Below are positions 1 to 10,178 of a stretch of 55,989 nt of DNA, in pieces. Made by a program: the position numbers and the translations under genes. The notes under the pieces are model-generated. The model saw nothing but the letters and a program-made list of their open reading frames with translations, was not told the origin of the DNA and did not search any database. The stretch is taken from assembly GCF_000390185.1 (NCBI RefSeq), contig NZ_AQHR01000065.1, forward strand, positions 1-55,989. Direction: 5' to 3'. Within the stretch, counting starts at the first letter, position 1; every line of letters starts with the position of its first letter. Source of the DNA: Lunatimonas lonarensis (lineage in GTDB: Bacteria; Bacteroidota; Bacteroidia; Cytophagales; Cyclobacteriaceae).

Positions 1-576
1 GAGAGGACAGATAGGGAACTAATCCCTATCTTCCTACTCGATTGTCTACTTAAGTCAGGAAATCGAGTACCGTTAAAGGTTGTGGCGTTGCCTTTTGAGG
101 TTTTTAGTGGAGTTTATAGGTGTGTTGGGGAGTGATCCTGAACTATTATTGCGGAACGAGTGAAAATAATAAAGTAGTTTAAATTAGTAAAAATATAACT
201 AATAAAATAAAAAATAATAAAAAAAAATCACATATTTATTTTTATTTAAAATTAATTTTTAAAATAAGAAAAATGGTTTTATATTAACGAATTGTTAGCG
301 ATTAAAGAATTAAACAATTATCTGTTTGATGTGTTTTTTTTAAAATCAAACCCAAAAATAATATGGAACAACTATTTACTTATCTCAAGCCTAAATCCTT
401 TTTTTATAGCAAGTTAGTTTGTGTCTTTTCAATTGAAAAGGAACCTTCTTAGCTGGATTCTAGACAGGCATTAACTGCTCACTTATCGAGATTTCCTTCT
501 TAGCCAGCCCTTCAATCGGGGTTGGGTAGGATATTTATTTTCAATTTTCTACAATCAATCAAAACCAAGTTAGCTT
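1..576. other. AT-rich intergenic region upstream of susC
   Basis: No convincing gene is visible here. A perfect 8-bp hairpin (GATAGGGA at 10-17, TCCCTATC at 23-30) could be the end of a transcript coming from outside the window. Bases from about 170 to 360 are very rich in A and T with many homopolymer runs, as expected for a bent upstream promoter region. A 16-bp perfect palindrome, CTTTTCAATTGAAAAG, lies at 425-440 in the probable 5' region of susC and may be an operator. The motif CCTTCTTAGC occurs twice (about 448 and 496). I could not fix a promoter with confidence. Confidence 0.5.
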
Positions 577-3500
577 ATGTCAACAATTTACAGAAGTTTT
601 CATGCGTCTATGGTAATGCTGCTGCTCTCGGCGACAGTACTGTTTGCGCAGCAACGCGAGATCACCGGTGTCGTGTCCGATGATTTTGGAGATCCGCTGC
701 CCGGTGCGGCGGTATTGGTCAAAGGTACCACGTCAGGGACCGTAACGGATATTGACGGAGAATTCCGGATTACCGTGCCCAGCAACGAATCCGTGCTGGT
801 ATTTTCCTTTTTGGGTTATACCAACAAAGAAGAGGTGGTCGGAACCCGCTCCACGATCAATGTCGCACTTGCCCAAGCAATGAGTGGGCTGGACGAGGTC
901 GTCATTACCGGTTATGGTGCCCAGTCGAGAAGGGACATTACCGGTGCAGTAACCTCCGTCGATACCGATGACCTACTTGCCATTCCGGCGACCACTTTTG
1001 CGCAACAGCTACAAGGAAGAGCTGCGGGAGTCACCATCATAAACGATGCGACCCCAGGTGGAGGAGCAACGGTACGGATAAGGGGCTTTGGAACCATCAA
1101 CAACAACGACCCGCTGTATGTGATTGATGGGGTTCCCACCCAAAACCAGGGTAACCTGAATCCCAATGACATCGAATCCATTCAAATTCTGAAGGATGCG
1201 TCTGCTGCATCCATTTATGGGTCACGAGCGGCTAATGGCGTGGTTATTATTACCACGAAACGTGGAAAAGTCGGAAAGCCAACCATTGCATTTGATGCTT
1301 TTTATGGCACTCAGCGCGCAGATCGAGGCCCTGAGCCACTTAATGCAGAGGAGTTGGGAAGGTATCTTTGGTTGGCAAATACACTTCATGGGAGGACACC
1401 TACCCATGGACAATACACTTGGGGCCCCAATGGGGAGGTTGGTCTCCCGGATTATGTATTCCCCAGTGGCGCAATGACGGGAGATCCGGGAACAGACCCT
1501 TCGTTGTACGCTTTGGAACCCGGAAATATATATCCAATTACCAGGGCCGCCGATACTAACTGGTGGGACGAGGTAACACGGTCAGCACCCATTCAGAGCT
1601 ATCAGATCACCGCTTCTGGCGGCACTGAAAATGGCCGGTATGCGCTGTCTGTCAATTACTTCAACCAAGAAGGTATCGTGAGAGACATCGGTTACGACAG
1701 GTATTCGGTACGAGCAAACACAGAATTCAAAGCACTAAATGGAAAACTGACATTGGGAGAAAACCTTTCTGTCACCGTAGGTCAGCGGAAGGGGGGATTT
1801 GGAAACGGAGTTGCCGGTAACAACGCCGAACAAAACGCTGTATTCAGTGCTTCGCTACAGCATCCTCTGCTTCCCGTCTATGACATTATGGGCAATTTTG
1901 CCGGAAGTAGGGGTGCCAACTTGGGCAACAATTTTAACCCGGTAGCTGTGCTTGGTAGGGCGCAGGACAACCGAAACCTATCGCTCAGGGCGTTTGGGAA
2001 TATCTACGGAGCTTATCAGGTAAATGACAATATCGAGGTCAGAACCAGTCTGGGTATTGATGCCAATACACGCAGGGGGCGCTTTATCGGTAGGCCGCAA
2101 CCTGAGTACGTAGAAGGAAACTTCGTCAACAGCTCTACATCCGAGCATGAATATACCTATCAGTGGGTGTGGACCAACACCGTAAGCTATTCCAAGACCT
2201 TTGATAACGTGCATAATTTTGACGCGTATGTAGGGTTGGAAGCAATCAAAGAATTTGGAGAAATATTTGGTGGGCAGCGGCAACGCTATGCGTTCGAAAC
2301 AGTTCCCGTGATCGGGTATTTGGACCTGGGGGATCCCAACACAGCAACCAACTTTGGCCGCGTGGTGAATGACTATCGTCTATATTCCCAGTTTGGGCAG
2401 GTAAACTACAACTATGATGGGAAATACCTGGTTCAGTTTATACTTCGGAATGACGCCTCTTCCCGCTTTTTGCAAGCCTCCCGAAACGCAACATTTCCCG
2501 CTTTCAGCTTAGGGTGGAGGCTTTCGGATGAGGAGTTTGTCGCCAATGCACTTCCGTTCGTTTCCGACATGAAATTGCGGTATGGGTGGGGAAGAACCGG
2601 TAATCAACTTATAGGTGATTACAACGCCTACACGACCTACCGAACCAATATTTTCAATGCAGGCTATCCGATTGACGGTTCCAATTCCACACCTGCCCTG
2701 GGATTTGATGCGGCCAGGTTTGGTAATCCAAATGCGCGATGGGAATCGACGACTTCCAACAACGTTGGGCTGGACGCCGAGTTGCTGGACGGCAAGTTCT
2801 TTTTTGAACTGGATCTATGGAACCGGGTGACCTCAGATATGCTTTTTCAGGTACCGATCAGCTATGGTCATGGAGACGCCATTGCACCCTTCGTGAACAT
2901 TGGTCAAATGACAAACCGAGGCCTTGATCTAAACTTGGGATATAGTGAGACCTTTAGAGGTGGTGATCTGCGTCTGAATGTTTCTGCCAATTATTCGATT
3001 TACAGAAACAACGTAGACCGGTTGGCTGATAATGAGGAGAATGTCTTGTTTGGGGCATCTACCCGTGTGCCTTCGGTAACTGTGACCCAACAGGGATTCC
3101 CCATATCCTCCTTTTTCGGGTACCGAAATTTGGGCATTTTCCAAACGGAGGAAGAAGTGGCCGCGCACCCTCCCTATGGCAACTACAACGCCGTGGGCAA
3201 GTTTAAGGTGGAGGACGTTAATGGTGATGGAATCATCACAGACGCCGACCGAACCATTATCGGCAACCCCCACCCGGATTTTGTGTACGGTATCAACGTA
3301 AATGTGGGCTACAAAAATTGGGACCTGACACTGTTCGGCAACGGATCGGTTGGCAACGACATCTTTAACTACATGCGATATTGGACCGATTTCAACACGT
3401 TTCAGGGCAATAAGTCCCGTAGGGCACTTTACGACGCTTGGACGCCAGAAAACCCAGGAGGTACTGTGCCCATCATGGATTCAAACGACCAAATCAGCAG

Positions 3501-3768
3501 TAGGCCATCTACCTATTTCATCGAAGACGGATCTTACTTCAGACTCAGGAATCTTCAGCTTACCTATAGCCTCACGCAAAATGCCCTTAGCAAGCTGGGT
3601 ATGAGCAGGGCGTCGGTATACTTCCAGGGACAAAACCTGTTTACCATTACCAACTACTCCGGAACCAACCCGGAAATACAAACGGGAAGTAACAATACAA
3701 TCGGTTTTGATGGCGGCTACATGCCGGTATCCCGAAACCTGATCCTTGGTGTAAATGTGACATTCTAA
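577..3768 (+). CDS. SusC/RagA family TonB-linked outer membrane protein
   Basis: A 1063-residue TonB-dependent transporter that carries oligomers, usually glycans or peptides, across the outer membrane together with its SusD lid. A signal peptide (residues 1 to about 25, ending near LFAQ) is followed by a carboxypeptidase-like domain (about 28-105, with GVVSDDFGDPLPGAAVLVKG), a plug domain with the typical LQGRAAGV, VRIRGFGT and YVIDGVP motifs (about 110-230), and a long beta-barrel ending in an aromatic-rich strand (LILGVNVTF). Length and domain order are normal for SusC. The susD gene follows after 12 bases. No glycoside hydrolase, sulfatase or anti-sigma regulator is adjacent, so the substrate cannot be guessed. 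Confidence 0.95.
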   Translation: MSTIYRSFHASMVMLLLSATVLFAQQREITGVVSDDFGDPLPGAAVLVKGTTSGTVTDIDGEFRITVPSNESVLVFSFLGYTNKEEVVGTRSTINVALAQAMSGLDEVVITGYGAQSRRDITGAVTSVDTDDLLAIPATTFAQQLQGRAAGVTIINDATPGGGATVRIRGFGTINNNDPLYVIDGVPTQNQGNLNPNDIESIQILKDASAASIYGSRAANGVVIITTKRGKVGKPTIAFDAFYGTQRADRGPEPLNAEELGRYLWLANTLHGRTPTHGQYTWGPNGEVGLPDYVFPSGAMTGDPGTDPSLYALEPGNIYPITRAADTNWWDEVTRSAPIQSYQITASGGTENGRYALSVNYFNQEGIVRDIGYDRYSVRANTEFKALNGKLTLGENLSVTVGQRKGGFGNGVAGNNAEQNAVFSASLQHPLLPVYDIMGNFAGSRGANLGNNFNPVAVLGRAQDNRNLSLRAFGNIYGAYQVNDNIEVRTSLGIDANTRRGRFIGRPQPEYVEGNFVNSSTSEHEYTYQWVWTNTVSYSKTFDNVHNFDAYVGLEAIKEFGEIFGGQRQRYAFETVPVIGYLDLGDPNTATNFGRVVNDYRLYSQFGQVNYNYDGKYLVQFILRNDASSRFLQASRNATFPAFSLGWRLSDEEFVANALPFVSDMKLRYGWGRTGNQLIGDYNAYTTYRTNIFNAGYPIDGSNSTPALGFDAARFGNPNARWESTTSNNVGLDAELLDGKFFFELDLWNRVTSDMLFQVPISYGHGDAIAPFVNIGQMTNRGLDLNLGYSETFRGGDLRLNVSANYSIYRNNVDRLADNEENVLFGASTRVPSVTVTQQGFPISSFFGYRNLGIFQTEEEVAAHPPYGNYNAVGKFKVEDVNGDGIITDADRTIIGNPHPDFVYGINVNVGYKNWDLTLFGNGSVGNDIFNYMRYWTDFNTFQGNKSRRALYDAWTPENPGGTVPIMDSNDQISSRPSTYFIEDGSYFRLRNLQLTYSLTQNALSKLGMSRASVYFQGQNLFTITNYSGTNPEIQTGSNNTIGFDGGYMPVSRNLILGVNVTF

Positions 3769-3780
3769 CTGATTATTACG

Positions 3781-5568
3781 ATGAAGAAGATAAGAAAAAA
3801 CTATATAAGTCTGGTGGCTGCGGGTCTTTTGGCTGGTATTACCACCTTTTCGTGCAGCGAAGGATTCCTTGAGACAGAGCCTCAGGGACAATTCAGTACC
3901 GTTGGACTTGCCAATCCCCAAGGTGTAGAGGGAATCTTATTGGGTGCCTATGCCATGGTGGATGGCTTTGGCTTGGATGGGCAGTCCAGTTGGAACGGAA
4001 CCATCGAAAACTGGGTATACGGAGGTGTTGTGTCCGATGATGCCTATAAGGGAACAGATGCGGGTGATCAACCTGAGCAGACGTTTTTGGAAACGTACGA
4101 TTTTCAGGCTACCAACCTGCACCTACGAAACAAATGGCGTGCCGTGTATAAGGGCGTAGCGCGGGCAAATGACGCGATAAATACACTCAAGCAGGTCGAG
4201 GAAGTGGGCGATCAGCGACGAGCTCAAATCGTAGCCGAAGCTCGGTTTCTACGTGGATTTTTCCACTTCGAGGCGAGAAAGATGTGGAGAAGAGCACCTT
4301 ACATCGACGACAATACCTTTGTGCTGGATGATCTGGAAAGCAGTAAAGTGCCCAACGACCGGGAAATATGGGGAGATATTGAAGCTGATTTTGAGGCAGC
4401 GATGAACGTGCTTCCCGAATCTCAGACCGACGTGGGAAGACCAACCAAATGGGCGGCCATGGCCTTTTTGGCCAAGGCAAAGATGTTCCAGGGCTGGAAT
4501 CAGGAAACAGGTGCGGCCAACATCTCCAAACTACAGGAAGCCAAGCCGCTATTGGAGGATATTGTAAATAATGGCGGCTTTTCGTTGGTGCCTACCTTTG
4601 AGGAAAACTTCCTCGTGGGAAGAAGAAACAACGAGGAGTCCATCTTTGAAGTACAGTACTCCATTTCATCTGCAACCACCCAGGCAGCCAATGAAGGAAC
4701 CACGCTGAATTACCCTTATACAGATCCTTGGGGCTGTTGTGGTTTTTATCAGCCAACGCAAAACTTGGTAAATGCATATAGGACCAGTTCGGATGGATTG
4801 CCCTTGTTGACGACCTTCAACGATGAGAATGTTACCAGCGACGAAGGGGTTGGGCTGAATGCCCCCTTTACCCCGTATCAAGGACCGGTAGATCCAAGGT
4901 TGGATCACACGGTAGGCCGTAGGGGGATTTTGTACAAAGGATACAAGATACATAACAGGGATTTTATCCGTGATCAGGCTTATGCGGGACCGTATTCTCC
5001 CAAGAAGCACGTCGCAGAACCTGCATTCTTCGGGATTGGGCCAAATCCTCGCCTTTCTGCCAATAATTACCGAATCATGCGGTTGGGAATGGTGATTCTT
5101 TGGCTTGCAGAAGTGGAAGTAGAGTTGGGGAATTTGGAAAGAGCCAGGGAATTGGTGAACATCATTCGTGCCCGGGCGGCAAATCCTGCTGGTTTCGTCC
5201 CCAGGGCTATACAGGGAACTGATAGAAATGATTTCACCATCGTGGAAGGAGAACCGGCCGCCAATTATGTCATCAGTACCTACAACCAGCCCTGGTCGGA
5301 TCAATACATCGCAAGGCAAGCGGTAAGGATGGAAACCAGGTTGGAATTTGCTATGGAAGGCCACCGATTCTTTGATCTGCAGCGCTGGGGTGTTGCTGCA
5401 GAGGTGCTTTCGCAATACCTCACCGTGGAGCGTACGAGAAGATCGTATCTTGCAGCTGCCCAATTTCAGAAAGGCGTTCATGAGTTCTTCCCGGTACCGT
5501 TGGAGGCAATCGAGCGTTCCTTCCGAGATGGGTCCCCTACCTTGACACAAGATCCGGCATTTCCGTAA
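3781..5568 (+). CDS. RagB/SusD family nutrient-binding outer membrane lipoprotein
   Basis: A 595-residue surface lipoprotein that binds the substrate and closes over the SusC barrel. The N terminus is a lipoprotein signal with the lipobox TTFSC, so Cys25 would be lipidated. SusD hallmarks are visible: FLETEPQGQFS after the signal, the helical RWKAVYKG-like region (here KWRAVYKGVARANDAINTL), AEARFLRGFFHFEARKMW, and the C-terminal RLEFAMEGHRFFDLQRWG block. Length is normal for the family. It is co-transcribed with the upstream SusC gene (12-base gap) and followed by a strong terminator, so the unit is a two-gene operon. Confidence 0.95.
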   Translation: MKKIRKNYISLVAAGLLAGITTFSCSEGFLETEPQGQFSTVGLANPQGVEGILLGAYAMVDGFGLDGQSSWNGTIENWVYGGVVSDDAYKGTDAGDQPEQTFLETYDFQATNLHLRNKWRAVYKGVARANDAINTLKQVEEVGDQRRAQIVAEARFLRGFFHFEARKMWRRAPYIDDNTFVLDDLESSKVPNDREIWGDIEADFEAAMNVLPESQTDVGRPTKWAAMAFLAKAKMFQGWNQETGAANISKLQEAKPLLEDIVNNGGFSLVPTFEENFLVGRRNNEESIFEVQYSISSATTQAANEGTTLNYPYTDPWGCCGFYQPTQNLVNAYRTSSDGLPLLTTFNDENVTSDEGVGLNAPFTPYQGPVDPRLDHTVGRRGILYKGYKIHNRDFIRDQAYAGPYSPKKHVAEPAFFGIGPNPRLSANNYRIMRLGMVILWLAEVEVELGNLERARELVNIIRARAANPAGFVPRAIQGTDRNDFTIVEGEPAANYVISTYNQPWSDQYIARQAVRMETRLEFAMEGHRFFDLQRWGVAAEVLSQYLTVERTRRSYLAAAQFQKGVHEFFPVPLEAIERSFRDGSPTLTQDPAFP

Positions 5569-5585
5569 CTAATTTCTTTATTTTT

Positions 5586-5612
5586 AAAAGGCGGGGCGAC
5601 CCGCCTTTTTTT
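5586..5612 (+). terminator. Rho-independent terminator of the susCD operon
   Basis: Stem AAAAGGCGGG with loop GCGA and CCCGCCTTTTT, followed by a run of T, starting 17 bases after the SusD stop codon. The flanking A and T runs mean it could work in both directions. Confidence 0.9.
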
Positions 5613-5623
5613 CTTTTTCCGGT

Positions 5624-5631
5624 TATCTTTG
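5624..5631 (+). promoter_or_regulatory. Bacteroidota -7 promoter element before the exopolysaccharide genes
   Basis: TATCTTTG is an exact match to the Bacteroidota -7 consensus TAnnTTTG. It sits after the susCD terminator and 25 bases before the ATG chosen for the glycosyltransferase. A good TTTG -33 element is not obvious; the matching position is T-rich. The element overlaps an in-frame upstream TTG, which argues that the TTG is not the real start codon. Confidence 0.6.
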
Positions 5632-5655
5632 TGTTTTTACGCATCAACAGCTTAC

Positions 5656-6825
5656 ATGCCTAAACTAATCCGGATAACGACTGTTCCCCTTTCGCTTAAA
5701 TTGCTCCTGCGAGGGCAGATGAAGTTTATGCGATCTGCCGGGTGGGAGGTGGTGATGGTAAGCTCGGAAGGCAAGGAATGGGAACAGGTGCAAAAGCAGG
5801 AGGGATGCAACGTCGAAGTGATACCCTTCACCCGTCAGGTAACGCCTCTTCAAGATCTGCGGTGCCTCTGGGAGTTGTATAAGTTATTCAAGCGGGAGCG
5901 GCCGGATATTGTTCATAGCCACACCCCTAAGGCAGGCTTGCTCGCCATGGTCGCCGGTTTTCTGGCCAAAGTACCCATACGCATCCATACGCTTGCCGGA
6001 CTGCCCTTCCAAGTGCTAACCGGCAACCGGCGAAAAATCATGATCTGGATGGAAAAAATCACCTTCCGCTTTGCAACCGAGGTGTGGGCGAATGCTGCGT
6101 CCCTGAAAGATCAGATTGTGTTGGATGGGTTGGTGCCAGGCGAAAAAGTCAGGGTTATAGGGCATGGATCCTCCAACGGGGTGGATTTGGAGGTGTTTGA
6201 CCGGTATAACCTGAAGGAAAACAACCTGGTAGCTGCGACTATGCGGATAGTGCCCGGTGAGAATGAGTTTGTGATATTGGCGGTCGGCAGATTGGTGAAA
6301 GACAAGGGGATCGAAGACCTCGTAGAAGCGTTTTTGGTTTCCAAGATAGTCAATAAATCCAAGTTGGTTTTATTGGGCTCTTTCGAGCAAGACCTAAATC
6401 CGCTTTCCAGACAGACCATCAACCGAATCAATGACCACCCTAGGATCGTCCACCTCGAATGGACAGATCACGTGGCCTGTTATATGGCCATTGCCGATAT
6501 TCTTATCCACCCTTCCCATCGGGAGGGATTCCCAAACGTCCTCCTCGAAGCGGGGGCCATTTGCTGCCCCATCATTTGTTCGGATATCCCCGGCAATTTG
6601 GAAGTGGTCACCCACAAAAAAACAGGGTTGGTCTACCCCGTTCGAAACGTGCAGGCACTTAAGGAAGCGATGGAGTTTGCCTATGTGAAACGGCTCGAGA
6701 TGCTGGCGTTTGCGGAGAATCTGAACCGGGAGGTAACGGAGAAATACGACCGAAAACTTTTTCAACAACAGCTTTTGCAGGAATATTACCGGCTTTGGGA
6801 CAAAGAAATAAACCGGAATGTTTAA
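5656..6825 (+). CDS. Glycosyltransferase family 4 protein
   Basis: A 389-residue GT-B glycosyltransferase likely to add a sugar to a lipid-linked exopolysaccharide or capsule precursor at the cytoplasmic face of the membrane. The N-terminal acceptor-side domain holds the pattern PDIVHSHTPKAGLLAMVAG typical of GT4 enzymes, and the C-terminal half has the donor-binding region ILIHPSHREGFPNVLLEAGAICCPIICSDIPGNLEVV with the E-x7-E-like signature. I chose ATG at 5656 because the upstream in-frame TTG at 5629 overlaps a promoter element. It is the first gene of a run with a Wza-like exporter, a Wzc-like kinase and RfbB. The exact sugar is unknown. Confidence 0.88.
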   Translation: MPKLIRITTVPLSLKLLLRGQMKFMRSAGWEVVMVSSEGKEWEQVQKQEGCNVEVIPFTRQVTPLQDLRCLWELYKLFKRERPDIVHSHTPKAGLLAMVAGFLAKVPIRIHTLAGLPFQVLTGNRRKIMIWMEKITFRFATEVWANAASLKDQIVLDGLVPGEKVRVIGHGSSNGVDLEVFDRYNLKENNLVAATMRIVPGENEFVILAVGRLVKDKGIEDLVEAFLVSKIVNKSKLVLLGSFEQDLNPLSRQTINRINDHPRIVHLEWTDHVACYMAIADILIHPSHREGFPNVLLEAGAICCPIICSDIPGNLEVVTHKKTGLVYPVRNVQALKEAMEFAYVKRLEMLAFAENLNREVTEKYDRKLFQQQLLQEYYRLWDKEINRNV

Positions 6826-6870
6826 ATTCTCCTGATTTTTCGTTAATCTCACAGATGTTTACCAAAAGGA

Positions 6871-7716
6871 ATGAGCAGGTTGGCTTTTATAGGTAGTATG
6901 CGTAGCGGGGTTGTCATTGTCATGGTCTTGGGCATTGTTTCCTGTGTAAGCAACAAGCGTATCAATTATCTCCAGAACCTTAGCGGAAATGAGCCGATCG
7001 GGTTGGATGAATTTATACCTTATGCCAATGTGGATTACGAATACATCCTGCAGCCCTACGACATCGTTGACATTGATTTCGCATCGGCAAACGAAGAGCT
7101 ACTCTCAGCATTTGAATACCACGGAGCAAGCTCCTCAAGAATGGGAGGCAGGGGAGGTGCTGCTATGGGAGGTGCTATGGACGTGTTCTATTTTTCGGGA
7201 TATTCGCTCGACAAGGATGGTTTCGTCCGCATCCCCCGTCTGGGAAATATTCCCCTAGCGGGACTGACCGAGGAACAAGCTAGGATAAAAGTCCAAGAGA
7301 TGATCAACCAGTACTTCAAGGAAGAGGTCGATGTACGCCTACGCATCGGCGGCATCCGTTTTACGGCCTTGGGGGAGTTTACCAGCGCTGGCACGAAGGT
7401 GATATTGAAGAATAGAGCGACTATTTTTGATGCGTTGGCCATGTCCGGTGAGTCCAATATCCTGGCCAAGAAAAACGAACTGTTTCTGATCAGGCAATAC
7501 GATGGGGGGACTAAGATTCACCAAATAAACCTGAACGATCGGCAATTGCTGGCCTCTCCTTATTACTTCATACAGAACAACGATATTCTGTACCTACAGC
7601 CCATGCAAATACGTCAGGTAGGGTCGGGCGAAAACCTATCGGCCTCCCTTCAATTGGGGATTTCCATACTTACAGCAGTTTTGTTTATTTACGGTGTCAC
7701 ATCAGGTATTTTTTGA
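6871..7716 (+). CDS. Polysaccharide export lipoprotein, Wza family
   Basis: A 281-residue outer-membrane polysaccharide export protein. A lipoprotein signal with VLGIVSC puts Cys25 at the membrane. The polysaccharide export domain is marked by YILQPYDIVDIDF and DKDGFVRIPRLGNIPLAGLTEEQARIKVQ, followed by a ligand-binding beta-grasp (SLBB) region with GGIRFTALGEFTSAGTKV. The last 25 residues form a hydrophobic segment, as in Bacteroidota members of the family. A Gly/Met-rich insert (about residues 89-107) is unusual. The stop codon lies just before the ATG of the kinase gene, so the two are translationally close and should form the export complex together. Confidence 0.92.
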   Translation: MSRLAFIGSMRSGVVIVMVLGIVSCVSNKRINYLQNLSGNEPIGLDEFIPYANVDYEYILQPYDIVDIDFASANEELLSAFEYHGASSSRMGGRGGAAMGGAMDVFYFSGYSLDKDGFVRIPRLGNIPLAGLTEEQARIKVQEMINQYFKEEVDVRLRIGGIRFTALGEFTSAGTKVILKNRATIFDALAMSGESNILAKKNELFLIRQYDGGTKIHQINLNDRQLLASPYYFIQNNDILYLQPMQIRQVGSGENLSASLQLGISILTAVLFIYGVTSGIF

Positions 7717-7718
7717 GG

Positions 7719-10166
7719 ATGGAAAATCTGGATTTATCAAAGTTTGACGAGCAGGAGCGACCGATTGATATAAAGTACTATATCATCAAGTATTCCCGGT
7801 ATTGGCCGCTTTATTTGCTGTTCATATCCGTAGGGTTGATCGCAGTTTTCTTGTTTCATAGGTACACGGTTGAGCGATTCGAGGTCAAGGGAAGTGTGAT
7901 GATCAAACGCAACGCTTCCCCGGAAGTACGGATTCTGGATAGGTCAAATATTTTTTCGGCACCGGACAACCTAACCAACGATATCCTTTTGTTCGCCTCC
8001 AAAAACCTCGCAGAAGAAGCTTTAAAGAAAGTCCACTTTGATGTCAGTTATTTTGCCGCTACGAATATCAAGGAGATCGAAATGTACAGGATCTCACCGA
8101 TCCGGATAGAGGTCGACTGGGAATACCCGCAGATGGATGGCAGAAGGATGGCGTTGAAGATACTTTCTGCCGAAGAGTTTACGATTGATCGGGAGGAAAA
8201 CCAGTTTTTGGAATGGTGGAATATCCGTAGGTCGCTCGAGAGTTCCGATGTGGACATTTATGGTAAGAACTATCGCTTTGGCGAAGAAGTGAAAGGGGCA
8301 AGGGCCAAGTTTCGCGTCCATTTGTTGAATCCATCGCGGATAGGAGATGAGGTGGGATTTGAGCTTCACCACCCAAATACGTTGGTGGACCGCTATGCCG
8401 GTAGCGTGCAGGTTCGTCCGTTGATAAACTATGGCTCTGTACTTGAAGTCAGTATGGTGACCAAAGTGGTAGAAAAGGGAAGCGATTATGTTAATGCATT
8501 GATGGATGCCTTTCTTGAATACGATCTTCGTGAGAAAAACCGCATTTCCGAAAATGCCCTACGCTTTATCGAAGAGCAGCTTTACATCGTTGAGGATTCG
8601 CTCAATTCGGTAGAAAGGCGTATGCAGCAGTTTAAGGTAGCCAACAAACTGCTCGACGTGGATGCCGAGTTTGGTGGGGTGCTGAACAACATACGGACCC
8701 TGGAGGAAGCGATACAGAAAATCGATTTTGAGCTTTCTTACTACAGATCCCTGCGCGATTACCTGCTTCGGAAGGGACTGGACTACGAGGAAGTGGTGGC
8801 ACCCTCCGTGGTTGGTATTTCAGATGGACTGCTCAACCAGTTGATTGCCCAATTGGTGGATTATTCCCTACAGCGCAGAACCTTGGTAAGCATCGTAAAC
8901 GAAAACCACCCGGATGTGGCCGTATTGGACCAGCAGATCCAGCGGGTTCGGGACAATGTATTCGAAAACATACAAAACCTGATCGAAAATACAGAGACGA
9001 AGAAACGTGAAAGCGACGATAAACTCAGGTCTTTTGACCAGCAGTTTTCCAAGCTTCCCATGGCCGAATCCAGCTACACGAATATTTTCAGGGAGTACAA
9101 GCTGCGCGAGAACCTGTATACCTATCTGTTGGAGAAACGGGCCGAAGCGGGTATTGCCAAAGCCTCCAACGTTTCTGATAATTCCATTGTAGATTACGCT
9201 AAAAAGGGGAGTCTGATCTATCCCAAAAAAATGCAGAATTATTCCTATGCAGTCGGGCTGGGTTTTTTCATCCCTCTGGGTTTTTTGCTACTCTATCACT
9301 ACCTCAACAACCGGATCATGGATCAAATCCAGCTGAAGAGCATCCTGAAGATTCCGCTTCTCGGTACGATTGGCTATAGTGACAAGGACACCAATCTGCT
9401 GGTGGCGGATTTTCCACGGGCTCTTTCATCGGAGTCTTTCCGGTCCTTGCGTTCGGCACTGTTTTATATTCACAGCGAAAAAACCTGCAAACGGATCTTG
9501 GTGACTTCCAGTATTTCGGGAGAGGGCAAAACGTTTATCAGTATAAATGTGGCCTCTGCCATGGCACTGAGCGGTAAAAAAACCTGCCTGATGGGAATGG
9601 ATCTACGAAAGCCGAAGTTGGCGGCAAATATGAACGTGTCCAACAAAAAGGGGCTTTCCACATTCTTGGTAGGCAAACATGGCTACGAGGAGATTGTACT
9701 TAAGACAAAGTATGAAAACCTGTATGTGGTTCCTTCCGGACCGGTTCCACCCAATCCATCCGAACTGTTGCTCAAGGATCAACTGAATGAGTTTTTTTCA
9801 TACCTGGAGCAGGAATTTGATGTGGTAATTATGGATTGTCCGCCGGTGGGACTGGTTTCTGAAACCATGGATTTGCTGCGCTTTTCGGATATAAACCTGT
9901 ACATCGTCCGGTACGATTATACCCACAGAAATCACCTACTGATGATCAATGACCTCTACGCAAATGACCAAGTTAGGGATTTTTACGCTATCTTTAACGG
10001 GCTAAAAAGCGGGGGAGATACCTATGATTTTGGTGGGTATAACTACGGCTATGGGTATAATTATTCTTACCTCCGAAAGAACAGATACAGTGGAAATTAT
10101 TACGAGGACGAGCCAAAAAGGAAGCAGGGTTGGTTGTCGAATTGGATATCAAAATTTAGGGCTTAG
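7719..10166 (+). CDS. Wzc-like polysaccharide co-polymerase with BY-kinase domain
   Basis: An 815-residue inner-membrane protein that controls chain length and export of polysaccharide. It has an N-terminal Wzz domain with a membrane segment (about residues 28-48, PLYLLFISVGLIAVFLF), a long coiled-coil periplasmic part, a second membrane segment (about 508-530), and a C-terminal bacterial tyrosine kinase domain with Walker A SISGEGKT (Lys604), Walker A' (LMGMDLRKPKL) and Walker B (VVIMDCPP). The C terminus is a tyrosine cluster (GGYNYGYGYNYSYL), the usual autophosphorylation site. I chose the ATG at 7719, two bases after the stop of the preceding gene, over an in-frame TTG six bases earlier. 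Confidence 0.93.
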   Translation: MENLDLSKFDEQERPIDIKYYIIKYSRYWPLYLLFISVGLIAVFLFHRYTVERFEVKGSVMIKRNASPEVRILDRSNIFSAPDNLTNDILLFASKNLAEEALKKVHFDVSYFAATNIKEIEMYRISPIRIEVDWEYPQMDGRRMALKILSAEEFTIDREENQFLEWWNIRRSLESSDVDIYGKNYRFGEEVKGARAKFRVHLLNPSRIGDEVGFELHHPNTLVDRYAGSVQVRPLINYGSVLEVSMVTKVVEKGSDYVNALMDAFLEYDLREKNRISENALRFIEEQLYIVEDSLNSVERRMQQFKVANKLLDVDAEFGGVLNNIRTLEEAIQKIDFELSYYRSLRDYLLRKGLDYEEVVAPSVVGISDGLLNQLIAQLVDYSLQRRTLVSIVNENHPDVAVLDQQIQRVRDNVFENIQNLIENTETKKRESDDKLRSFDQQFSKLPMAESSYTNIFREYKLRENLYTYLLEKRAEAGIAKASNVSDNSIVDYAKKGSLIYPKKMQNYSYAVGLGFFIPLGFLLLYHYLNNRIMDQIQLKSILKIPLLGTIGYSDKDTNLLVADFPRALSSESFRSLRSALFYIHSEKTCKRILVTSSISGEGKTFISINVASAMALSGKKTCLMGMDLRKPKLAANMNVSNKKGLSTFLVGKHGYEEIVLKTKYENLYVVPSGPVPPNPSELLLKDQLNEFFSYLEQEFDVVIMDCPPVGLVSETMDLLRFSDINLYIVRYDYTHRNHLLMINDLYANDQVRDFYAIFNGLKSGGDTYDFGGYNYGYGYNYSYLRKNRYSGNYYEDEPKRKQGWLSNWISKFRA

Positions 10167-10178
10167 TTTAGTTGTTTT

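Noticed and set aside
363-452. Frame of 29 codons upstream of susC
   Set aside because: No context, no family pattern and probably part of the susC leader.
4666-5550. Long minus-strand frame of 294 codons inside the SusD gene
   Set aside because: It is antisense to a clear SusD gene and shows no family pattern.
5629-5655. Longer glycosyltransferase starting at TTG 5629
   Set aside because: The TTG is part of an exact -7 promoter element, so it should lie upstream of the transcript start.
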